DNA of 64,000 nt from Flavicella marina (lineage in GTDB: Bacteria > Bacteroidota > Bacteroidia > Flavobacteriales > Flavobacteriaceae). The notes beneath the pieces are model-generated. The model did no database searches, was not told the origin of the DNA, and saw only the letters and a program-made list of their open reading frames with translations. Where the stretch lies: positions 558,001-622,000 of the forward strand of contig NZ_VYVA01000001.1 of NCBI RefSeq assembly GCF_009193215.1, written 5' to 3'. Position numbers and translations under genes: made by a program. Below are positions 34,095 through 41,673 of this stretch, one piece after another. Numbering within the stretch: position 1 is the first letter of the stretch; every line of letters begins with the position of its first letter.

Positions 34095-35390
34095 ATGAAA
34101 GTAAAAGGACTAAGATGGTGGGTTATTGCATTGATTGCATTAGCAACTGTAATTAACTACATAGACAGACAAGCACTTGTTGTTTTATGGCCAAGTATCT
34201 CAGAGGATTTATATCCTGACAAAACAATGACAGAACGAAAAGAAATATATGCATTGATTTCTGTAGTCTTTATGTTCTCTTATGCTTTTGGTCAATCTAT
34301 TTTTGGAAAAATATTTGACAAATTAGGAACGCGAATTGGATTTGTATTGTCAATCGGGTTTTGGTCAATCTCTACAGCTTTACACGCTTTGGCAAGTGGA
34401 GTTTTAAGTTTTGCTTTATTCAGATCAATACTTGGTATTTCGGAAGCAGGAAACTGGCCAGGTGCTGCAAAAGGAAATGCGGAATGGTTTCCAGCAACAG
34501 AAAGAGCCTTCGCTCAAGGACTATTTAATTCCGGAGCTGCGATCGGAGGAATCGTAGCCATTCCAACTATTGCTTATTTAACAGTATATTTTAGTTGGCA
34601 AATGATATTCGTGATCATTGGTCTTGTTGGATTATTATGGTTAGTTCCATGGTTGATCATCGTAAAAGCTCCACCTAAAAAACATCCTTGGTTAACTGAG
34701 CTGGAAAAAGAGTACATACTCTCAGGGCAAGAAGAAAAAGACGAATCAAATGATTCAGCTGAAGAATACAATCCAGAAGTAAAAGAACTATTAGGCCGTA
34801 AGCAAAGTTGGGGAGTAATCATAGCCTCTGCCGCAATTGATCCTATTTGGTGGTTGTTCGTTTTCTGGATCCCAATTTACTTATCTGAAGTATATAATAT
34901 GGATGTAAAAGGTATCGGTATCTACGGTTGGGTTCCTTATGTTGGAGCTATGTTAGGTGCATGGTTTGGTGGTCTATTGGCACAAAACAGATTAAAATCA
35001 GGATGGAACGTGAACAAAACACGTAAAATGGTAATTACACTAGGATGTCTAATTATGTTACCCGCATTGTTAGCCCTTTCTAACCCTGGTACACCAGTAG
35101 CTGCAGTATTGATTATGGCAGCCGTACTGTTCGGATTTCAAACAGCAATCGGAAACGTACAAACATTACCAAGTGATTTATATGGAAAGAAAACAGTAGG
35201 TACTTTATCAGGATTCTCGGGAACTGCAGCCAAATTAACAGGTGCAGGTTTAGTTGCCCTAGTTCCTATGTTGACTACTGGAGGAAATTACACACCAGCC
35301 TTTGTAATTGGTGCTTCTTTAGCATTTATTGTAATGGCAAGTGTATGGGTTCTAATTCCAAACATAGAACCTTTGAAAAAAAAGAAATAA
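34095..35390 (+). CDS. MFS permease, probable importer of unsaturated uronate monomer
   Basis: 431 residues, about 12 membrane helices, no signal peptide; inner membrane. The start WWVIALIALATVINYIDRQALVVLWP is typical of the anion:cation symporter branch (ExuT and related hexuronate transporters). GKIFDKLGTRIGF is the MFS loop 2-3 motif. A charged cytoplasmic loop (about 205-235, EEKDESNDSAEEYNPEVK) divides the halves. It is followed by the DEH reductase gene 38 bp later, so DEH or its cyclic precursor is the likely cargo. The 17-base repeat in its leader may link it to the candidate small RNA. Confidence 0.88.
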   Translation: MKVKGLRWWVIALIALATVINYIDRQALVVLWPSISEDLYPDKTMTERKEIYALISVVFMFSYAFGQSIFGKIFDKLGTRIGFVLSIGFWSISTALHALASGVLSFALFRSILGISEAGNWPGAAKGNAEWFPATERAFAQGLFNSGAAIGGIVAIPTIAYLTVYFSWQMIFVIIGLVGLLWLVPWLIIVKAPPKKHPWLTELEKEYILSGQEEKDESNDSAEEYNPEVKELLGRKQSWGVIIASAAIDPIWWLFVFWIPIYLSEVYNMDVKGIGIYGWVPYVGAMLGAWFGGLLAQNRLKSGWNVNKTRKMVITLGCLIMLPALLALSNPGTPVAAVLIMAAVLFGFQTAIGNVQTLPSDLYGKKTVGTLSGFSGTAAKLTGAGLVALVPMLTTGGNYTPAFVIGASLAFIVMASVWVLIPNIEPLKKKK

Positions 35391-35428
35391 ACAAAACAGA
35401 AATTAAACACACATAAATAAACATAATT

Positions 35429-36193
35429 ATGAGCAAATCAGAAGGAAAAGTAGCAGTTATCACTGGCGCAACAGGGGGAATAGGATTCCAAGTAGCTAAA
35501 AGATTAGGACAAGATGGTTATACCGTTGTATTGAACGGAATTGACGATGAAGCAGGAGTACAAAGAGTAAAAGAACTTACTGCGGAAGGAATTACATCTG
35601 AATACATTGGATTTGATGTAACTGACGACAATGCTGTAACATCAAACATTACCGCAATTGGAGAAAAATATGGAAAAATTGATCTTTTAGTAAACAACGC
35701 TGGTGGTCTGGGTGGTAGATCTCGTTTCGAAGAAATGACTACAGAATTTTACAGATTTGTAATGGCATTGAATTTAGATTCTACATTTTTTGCTTCAAGA
35801 GCGGCGATCCCTTACTTAAAGAAAGGTGAAAACGCTTCAATCATCAACTATACATCGAATGCAGGTTGGAACGCTGGAGGTCCAGGAGCTGGAATCTACG
35901 GTACTTCAAAAGCAGGTGTACATGCAATTACAAGAGCTTTGGCAAAAGATTTAGCTGAGTATGGTATTAGAGTAAATGCTGTTTCACCAGGAACTATTGA
36001 TACTCCTTTCCACGCTCAAATTAAAGCGACAAAACCTGAAGTATTCGCTTCGTGGAAAAATAACATCATGCTAGGAAGAATTGGTAATCCTGAAGAAGTT
36101 GCCTCTGTTGTGTCTTTCTTAGCAAGTGACGATGCTTCATTTATCACTGCTGAAACTATTCAAATTGGTGGTGGTCAAGCACTAGGAATCTAA
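35429..36193 (+). CDS. Short-chain dehydrogenase, probable DEH reductase (KDG-forming)
   Basis: 254 residues, classical SDR. Cofactor motif VAVITGATGGIGFQV at the N-terminus, NNAGG after strand 4, catalytic serine in NYTSNAGW and YGTSKAG with Tyr and Lys, and PGTIDTPF after strand 6. In alginate pathways an SDR reduces DEH to 2-keto-3-deoxygluconate with NAD(P)H; its place after the permease and before the PFK supports this role. Cofactor preference cannot be judged safely. The 172 bp after the stop contain a long imperfect inverted repeat. Confidence 0.88.
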   Translation: MSKSEGKVAVITGATGGIGFQVAKRLGQDGYTVVLNGIDDEAGVQRVKELTAEGITSEYIGFDVTDDNAVTSNITAIGEKYGKIDLLVNNAGGLGGRSRFEEMTTEFYRFVMALNLDSTFFASRAAIPYLKKGENASIINYTSNAGWNAGGPGAGIYGTSKAGVHAITRALAKDLAEYGIRVNAVSPGTIDTPFHAQIKATKPEVFASWKNNIMLGRIGNPEEVASVVSFLASDDASFITAETIQIGGGQALGI

Positions 36194-36208
36194 TTTTAAA
36201 TCAAAAAT

Positions 36209-36266
36209 AAATGCTTCTGACGTTACTCTCCGTTTTTGCTTACTTACAGTAACTGACGAAGCATTT
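36209..36266. repeat. Long imperfect inverted repeat between the SDR and PFK genes
   Basis: Outer arms AAATGCTTC (36209-36217) and GAAGCATTT (36258-36266), and inner arms GTTACT/AGTAAC, are separated by symmetrical TGAC bulges. No T run follows on the plus strand. A TCTATCTT/AAGATAGA pair follows at about 36270-36304. It may be an mRNA processing or attenuation element. Confidence 0.5.
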
Positions 36267-36365
36267 ACTCTATCTTAATCTCTCCCAATCATTAAAAAAG
36301 ATAGAACAGTAATCATCTCAAAAATTATTAATGAGAATAAATTCTCTTTAGCATATCAATTAAAC

Positions 36366-37583
36366 ATGAAAAAATCTATTGCAATCATCTGTGGTGGTGG
36401 ACCAGCACCTGGCATTAATACTGTTATCAGCACCTTAGCTAAGGCGTTTATAAAAGACGGCTATGATGTACTAGGAGTTCACCATGGATACAAAGGTTTG
36501 TTTTCTGATGAACCCGCAATTAAAAAGTTCAATTTTCACAGAGCTGACAGAATCTTTAGTCGTGGAGGATCTACGCTAATCATGAGTAGACACAAGCCTA
36601 AAGACAGTGAATTCAGAGCTGATTTTTTTCAAAAACACAATGTCAAGCTATTAGTTACAATTGGTGGTGATGATACGGCTTCTACAGGGAGTAGAATTTC
36701 TAAATACTTGGAAACTCACAAACTTGATGTAGCTCATATCCATGTTCCTAAAACTATAGACAATGATTTACCATTGCCAGATAGAAATCCAACATTTGGT
36801 TTTCACACTGCAAAAGATCAAGGTGTTCAGATAGGAAATACGGTTTATGAAGATGCAAGAACTAGTGAAAACTGGTTCGTCGTTTCGGCCATGGGTCGAT
36901 CAGCAGGTCATTTAGCTTTTGGTATTGCTTCGGCATGTCATTTCCCTATCATGATTATTCCAGAAATGTTTAATAAAACGAACATAACTTTTGATAAAAT
37001 CATCAATATTATTATTTCATCTATCATCAAAAGTAAAATTAGAGGAATAGAGTATGGTGTTGCGATGGTGAGTGAAGGTGTATTCCATTTTATGGAAGAA
37101 CATGAAATCATCAACTCTGGAATCAACTTTACGTATGATGATCACGGACATCCAGAGCTAGGAAATGTAAGTAAATCACATATTTTCAATTATTTACTAC
37201 AAATAAAACTTAAAGAATTAGGATTAGACATAAAATCTAGACCGGTTGAAATCGGTTACGAGTTGAGATGTTCAAATCCAATTGCATTTGACCTTACCTT
37301 ATGTACTTTACTTGGTATTGGTGTTAAAAAATTATTCGATCAAGGGCTATCGGCTTGTATCGTGAGTGCCAACTCAAACGGTGATGTGTCACCGTTATAT
37401 TTAAAAGATTTTGAGGACGAAAACGGTAAAGTACCTCCAAGATTGGTTGACATCAATTCTGATATGTCACAGCTTTTTATCAATCATATGATTTATATTA
37501 GAGAACGTGATTATGAAGAAGCAAAAGCCTACGTCAAAGACCCAGAAAACTACGACGTAAAGAAAATATTAAACTGGATTTAA
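36366..37583 (+). CDS. PfkA-family phosphofructokinase with diphosphate-type signature
   Basis: 405 residues, longer than bacterial ATP-PfkA (about 320). The N-terminus IAIICGGGPAPGINTVI binds phosphate. IGGDDTAST puts Asp103 where ATP enzymes have Gly104, and PKTIDNDLP puts Lys129 where they have Gly124 (E. coli numbering). Asp/Lys is the known signature of diphosphate-dependent enzymes. GRSAGHLAFGIA and EIGYELRCSNP contribute to the sugar-phosphate site. A reversible PPi-PFK would let triose phosphate from KDPG cleavage flow back to hexose phosphate. A new KDG-kinase role cannot be excluded, since no PfkB-type KdgK is here. PL6 follows 9 bp downstream. Confidence 0.85.
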   Translation: MKKSIAIICGGGPAPGINTVISTLAKAFIKDGYDVLGVHHGYKGLFSDEPAIKKFNFHRADRIFSRGGSTLIMSRHKPKDSEFRADFFQKHNVKLLVTIGGDDTASTGSRISKYLETHKLDVAHIHVPKTIDNDLPLPDRNPTFGFHTAKDQGVQIGNTVYEDARTSENWFVVSAMGRSAGHLAFGIASACHFPIMIIPEMFNKTNITFDKIINIIISSIIKSKIRGIEYGVAMVSEGVFHFMEEHEIINSGINFTYDDHGHPELGNVSKSHIFNYLLQIKLKELGLDIKSRPVEIGYELRCSNPIAFDLTLCTLLGIGVKKLFDQGLSACIVSANSNGDVSPLYLKDFEDENGKVPPRLVDINSDMSQLFINHMIYIRERDYEEAKAYVKDPENYDVKKILNWI

Positions 37584-37592
37584 ATTTCAATT

Positions 37593-39920
37593 ATGAAAAC
37601 ATCTATCATGACAAAGCATTCATTTTACTTCATAGCATTTTTACTAATTATTTCTTGCAAAACTCAAAACAGTACTGACACTGTTATTGTTAGCAATTCT
37701 AATGAATTAAAAACTGCAATCTCTGATTCAAAGCCAGGGAGTATCATTGTCATGAAAAATGGTGTTTGGAAAAACACACAAATTGTTTTCAATCAAAAAG
37801 GAACAGAAGAACAACCGATTACACTTCAAGCTGAAACTCCAGGTGGGGTACTTTTAGAAGGACAATCAGATTTAAAAATAGCTGGAGAGTACCTTATAGT
37901 TAAAGGCTTAACTTTTCAAAACGGATATACACCAAGTAATTCAGTTATCGATTTCAAAGTATCCAAAACAGAAATTGCTAACCACTGTACAGTTACGGAG
38001 TGTGTTATAAAAAACTACAACCAACTACACAGAAACACTCAAGATCATTGGGTTGAATTTTGGGGTAGACACAATACCCTAAGTCATACTTATTTAGGTG
38101 GAAAATTCAACCAGGGTCCAACAATTATTGTGGGTCTAAGTGGTAACGAACATATCAAAAACTACCATCAAATTGTATACAATCATTTTGGCCCAAAACC
38201 AAGAAAAGGTGGTCCAAAAGCAGAATGTATTAGAATCGGTAATAGCTTTACTTCAATGACGCCATCTCATGTAAATGTTAGCCATAATTTATTTGAAAAA
38301 TGTAATGGCGAAGTAGAAATCATTTCAAGTAAATCGAATTTCAACGAATTCAACAATAATATTTTTTACGAGTGTGAGGGTTCATTAGTAGTAAGACATG
38401 GTAATTATTGTAAAATAGATGGGAACTTCTTTATAGGAAACAACAAGCCTTTTGTTGGAGGTATACGCGTTATCAATACAGGTCACACAGTTACGAACAA
38501 TTATTTTTACAAGATCATCGGAGATGAATTTAGAAGCGCTTTGGCTATAATGAATGGTATACCAAAATCTCCATTAAACAGATACAATCAAGTTACCGAC
38601 GTTGTTGTTGCACACAATACTTGGGTAGATTGTTCAGCACCTTGGCAATTTAGCGTTGGAGCAAACAGCAACAAAAAAGATATACTACCTAAACAAGAAA
38701 TAAGATCTGCAAGACCAATACGTACACTACTTGCAAATAATATCATCTATAACACAAATCCAGAACTTGGAGCCATTAAAAATTACGACAAAGTCGATGG
38801 TGTTATTTTCAAAAACAACATCATCAACCAAAACATACAAAATGAAGATTACAAATCTTTTCTTCAGAAAGATGCTTTAAATTTCAAACAAGACTCAGAT
38901 ATTTTATACACACCTTCTAACGATGATATAGCATTATTACAACAAACCTATCCGGGTTTTGAGTTCGATAAAATTACCACTGATATCTTTGGTAATTCAA
39001 GAAAAGACAAAAACTTAATAGGAGCAATTAGTAGTACGGAAGCATCAAAATTACCTGTATTAAATTATTCGAAATATGGACCTAAATGGTACGAAAACGA
39101 AACTTCAATAGAAGCAAATAATTCAATTAAAGTATCTAATAGTGAAGAACTTATTGCTGCAATCAATTCAGCAAAATCTAATAGTACAATTGTATTGAAC
39201 AAAGGAATTTACACTCTAAATTCTCCTTTAATCATAAAAAACGAGTTAAAGTTAACCGCTGCAAATAAAAACACAACAATAAGCTTTTCAGGCGCGAAAA
39301 ACGAAGCTCTGTTCGAATTATTTCCTTATGCAAATCTAGAACTTAATAATATCATTTTGAAAGGCGAGAAAAGTCTCAATGCATTTGCCCCAAACGATAA
39401 AGACTTGTCTGGAGGTTTTAACTTAAATGTCAAGGATTGTACTATCTCAAACTTTCATTCAATAATTAAAAGTTGTAAAGGTGCTTTTTCTGATCAATTA
39501 ATATTTGAAAACACGAGTTTCGAAAACTGTATAAACGGAATAGAATTAAACTCTGAAATTGATGACAAGGGAGATTACAATGCAGAATTTTTAACCATTG
39601 ACAACTGCCAATTCAAAAATATTTCAAAAAACATTGTAGATTATTATAGAGGTGGATATGACGAATCTACCATTGGTGGAAATCTTGAAATTTCAAATAC
39701 TACTTTTGAAAGATGTGGATCTAAAGAAAAAAGCGGCATTCTAATAAAAACAAGAGGTATTGTAAATGTAAATATTCACAACAATACTTTCAAAAACAAT
39801 CCAGTTAGTTTAGTAGCTTTATTATGGGGAGAAAAGCAAAATTTATTTACCGATAATTCTCTGAAAAATTCAGGAAAAATTAAAACGGAAAAGTACTTGA
39901 AACAAAAGTTAGTCTATTAA
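37593..39920 (+). CDS. PL6-family alginate lyase lipoprotein with two beta-helix domains
   Basis: 775 residues. Starts at 37593 and 37608 are both possible. The signal has lipobox LLIISC. The N-terminal right-handed beta-helix (about 30-470) is the chondroitinase-B-like PL6 catalytic domain, with HNTLSHTYLGGKFNQG, YNHFGPKPRKGGPKAECIRIGNS (Lys and Arg near the active centre), GEVEIISSKSN and GSLVVRHGNYCKIDGNFF. A second beta-helix (about 510-770, NSEELIAAINSAKSNSTIVLNKG) resembles the two-domain PL6 enzymes. Last gene of the plus-strand locus; a small minus-strand ORF overlaps its 3' end by 12 bp. Confidence 0.92.
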   Translation: MKTSIMTKHSFYFIAFLLIISCKTQNSTDTVIVSNSNELKTAISDSKPGSIIVMKNGVWKNTQIVFNQKGTEEQPITLQAETPGGVLLEGQSDLKIAGEYLIVKGLTFQNGYTPSNSVIDFKVSKTEIANHCTVTECVIKNYNQLHRNTQDHWVEFWGRHNTLSHTYLGGKFNQGPTIIVGLSGNEHIKNYHQIVYNHFGPKPRKGGPKAECIRIGNSFTSMTPSHVNVSHNLFEKCNGEVEIISSKSNFNEFNNNIFYECEGSLVVRHGNYCKIDGNFFIGNNKPFVGGIRVINTGHTVTNNYFYKIIGDEFRSALAIMNGIPKSPLNRYNQVTDVVVAHNTWVDCSAPWQFSVGANSNKKDILPKQEIRSARPIRTLLANNIIYNTNPELGAIKNYDKVDGVIFKNNIINQNIQNEDYKSFLQKDALNFKQDSDILYTPSNDDIALLQQTYPGFEFDKITTDIFGNSRKDKNLIGAISSTEASKLPVLNYSKYGPKWYENETSIEANNSIKVSNSEELIAAINSAKSNSTIVLNKGIYTLNSPLIIKNELKLTAANKNTTISFSGAKNEALFELFPYANLELNNIILKGEKSLNAFAPNDKDLSGGFNLNVKDCTISNFHSIIKSCKGAFSDQLIFENTSFENCINGIELNSEIDDKGDYNAEFLTIDNCQFKNISKNIVDYYRGGYDESTIGGNLEISNTTFERCGSKEKSGILIKTRGIVNVNIHNNTFKNNPVSLVALLWGEKQNLFTDNSLKNSGKIKTEKYLKQKLVY

Positions 39921-40085
39921 AGACGATGCACTAGCTATCTCAATTGATGAACTAGATATAACTTTATTCATTGCATTGTCTTGGTTCTCTTGTACTTTTA
40001 ATAAGAAGAAAAGAAAAAACAATACGAAGGTCAAAATGACTGCAACTGAATTTTCACTTGGCTTTTTAAACAACTCTATTTTCAT
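39909..40085 (-). CDS. Small single-pass membrane protein, unknown
   Basis: A 58-residue frame with an ATG at 40085 and TAA at 39909-39911. It has a charged N-terminus (MKIELFKKPSENS), one strongly hydrophobic helix (about residues 14-29, VAVILTFVLFFLFFLL), and a polar serine-rich tail. The positive N-terminus suggests the tail faces out. Its last 12 bp overlap the PL6 gene in antisense. No homologue is recognised and no exact promoter was found, so it could be chance, but the composition looks like a real membrane segment. Confidence 0.4.
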   Translation of the reverse strand: MKIELFKKPSENSVAVILTFVLFFLFFLLKVQENQDNAMNKVISSSSIEIASASSLID

Positions 40086-40253
40086 AACTATAGTATTTAT
40101 AAGTTTTCTAACTTAAATTCGAGAATATTTAATAAAACACCTCGACTATAAATCATCTTTAATAAATAGTTCGTAAATCAATAGGGGGCTGTAAATATAC
40201 AAAATATTTACAAATGTTAAATTTTAAAACTAAATTTAACATATTTATTTATG
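40086..40253. other. AT-rich region with no recognised feature
   Basis: Between the small membrane ORF and the phosphoesterase gene. It includes a GGGGGC run near 40184-40189, conspicuous in this AT-rich stretch. No promoter, terminator or ORF could be supported. Confidence 0.4.
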
Positions 40254-40991
40254 TCAATTCCTTCCTTTTTCATCTGGATATAAAGAAAAAACAGGGTCGC
40301 TTTGCCAGTATTCTTTGGTATCTACATCCATAATTGTCAAGGGATTTTTATGTGCTGCACCTGTATCTACATTCCATACATTTGCCGCGTTCGTTGGTAC
40401 ATCTCTTTCTATTCGAGACAAAGAAGTATGTCCAATAAAAATTTCTTTGTAATGAGACAATCTTTTTGGAAAAAACAGATCGTCTTTTTTTAAATTTTTA
40501 TCCATTGCCAACGCCAACTCCCACAGAGAGCGATCCCAATAAAACATTTTATCAAAATACTCGTGTTTTACACCATTATGATTTGTAAAACCTGCATGTA
40601 CAAATAACCTATTAGCCTCATCAACATAATAGTTATTTAGATTCTCGAAAAAATGAATGTGTATGTTTCTGATATTATATGGAACATTTTCATACGCTTT
40701 TACAGATGAAGCTCCACCATGTATCAACCAGGTGTCGTTACTCTCTCCGAACTTCAACCAGCGATAACACAAATCATCATGATTACCTCTCATGAAAATA
40801 CAATTATGACTGTCGCGTAATTGGATCAAATAATTGATTACTTCTGGAGATTGACTCCACCCATCTACATAATCACCTAAAAAAATAAGTAAATCATTTT
40901 CGGTTACTTTTGCTCGTTCTAAAATTTGAACAAGTGCCTTTAAGGCACCATGAATATCACCGATTACAAATGTTCTTGCTTCTAAACTCAT
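40254..40991 (-). CDS. Calcineurin-like metallophosphoesterase (PPP-type phosphatase)
   Basis: 245 residues from the ATG at 40991; the frame opens eight codons earlier with TTG, which is less likely. The dimetal motifs are in order: FVIGDIHGALKAL, FLGDYVDGW, MRGNHDDLCYRW, and later HGGASS, VHAGF and IGHTS. This is the bacterial PPP-like serine/threonine phosphatase arrangement (as PrpA/PrpB or ApaH-related proteins). Cytoplasmic; substrate not known. It diverges from the SpoU methyltransferase gene. Confidence 0.88.
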   Translation of the reverse strand: MSLEARTFVIGDIHGALKALVQILERAKVTENDLLIFLGDYVDGWSQSPEVINYLIQLRDSHNCIFMRGNHDDLCYRWLKFGESNDTWLIHGGASSVKAYENVPYNIRNIHIHFFENLNNYYVDEANRLFVHAGFTNHNGVKHEYFDKMFYWDRSLWELALAMDKNLKKDDLFFPKRLSHYKEIFIGHTSLSRIERDVPTNAANVWNVDTGAAHKNPLTIMDVDTKEYWQSDPVFSLYPDEKGRN

Positions 40992-41091
40992 ATCCTCAAA
41001 TTTACTAGTTTCCAATCAAAACAAACAATTATTTATAAGATTTACTCCTGTTTTTTTACCATAATTATTCTGTGAATCGAACTCAAATAAA

Positions 41092-41123
41092 TTTGTACAA
41101 ATTATATAATCGCACTAATTTTG
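41092..41123 (+). promoter_or_regulatory. Promoter of the SpoU methyltransferase gene
   Basis: TTTG (41092-41095), 20 bp, TAATTTTG (41116-41123). An in-frame ATG at 41124 would fall upstream of the predicted transcription start, so the ATG at 41142 is chosen. Confidence 0.7.
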
Positions 41124-41141
41124 ATGCATAAAACAGCTCAG

Positions 41142-41672
41142 ATGAGAAAACTAAAAAACGACGAATTAAACAGATTGGATATCTCTGAGTTTAAAGCAAC
41201 CAAAAAGATTCCATTAGTTGTAGTACTAGACAACATTCGAAGCTTAAATAATATAGGCTCTGTATTTAGAACAAGTGATGCTTTTGTTATAGAGAAAATA
41301 TACCTCTGCGGTATTACTGCTACTCCGCCTAGCAAAGACATTCATAAAACTGCTTTAGGAGCTACAGAAACCGTTGCGTGGGAATATGTTGAAGAAACCC
41401 TAGAAGTGGTTAAGTCACTTCAAAAAAACGGTTACATAGTTGCTTCGATTGAGCAAGCTGAAAACGCTACCATGTTAGAGAATTTTCCAATTTCAAAATC
41501 CGAAAAATATGCGATTGTAATGGGTAACGAAGTAAAAGGTGTCCAACAGGAAGTCGTATCATCGTCAAATCATTGCATTGAAATCCCTCAATTCGGAACC
41601 AAACATTCGCTAAACATCTCTGTTACTACAGGAATTGTTCTTTGGAAATTTCTTGAAAAGTTAAAGCTTTAA
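41142..41672 (+). CDS. SpoU/TrmH-family RNA 2'-O-methyltransferase
   Basis: 176 residues from the ATG at 41142. SPOUT knot motifs are clear: VVVLDNIRSLNNIGSVFRTSDAF (motif 1), YAIVMGNEVKGV (motif 2) and HSLNISVTTGIVLW (motif 3). It methylates a ribose in tRNA or rRNA using SAM as a homodimer; the target nucleotide cannot be assigned. It lacks the N-terminal L30-like domain of RlmB-type enzymes. It converges on the MscS gene with one base between the stops. Confidence 0.9.
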   Translation: MRKLKNDELNRLDISEFKATKKIPLVVVLDNIRSLNNIGSVFRTSDAFVIEKIYLCGITATPPSKDIHKTALGATETVAWEYVEETLEVVKSLQKNGYIVASIEQAENATMLENFPISKSEKYAIVMGNEVKGVQQEVVSSSNHCIEIPQFGTKHSLNISVTTGIVLWKFLEKLKL

Positions 41673-41673
41673 T

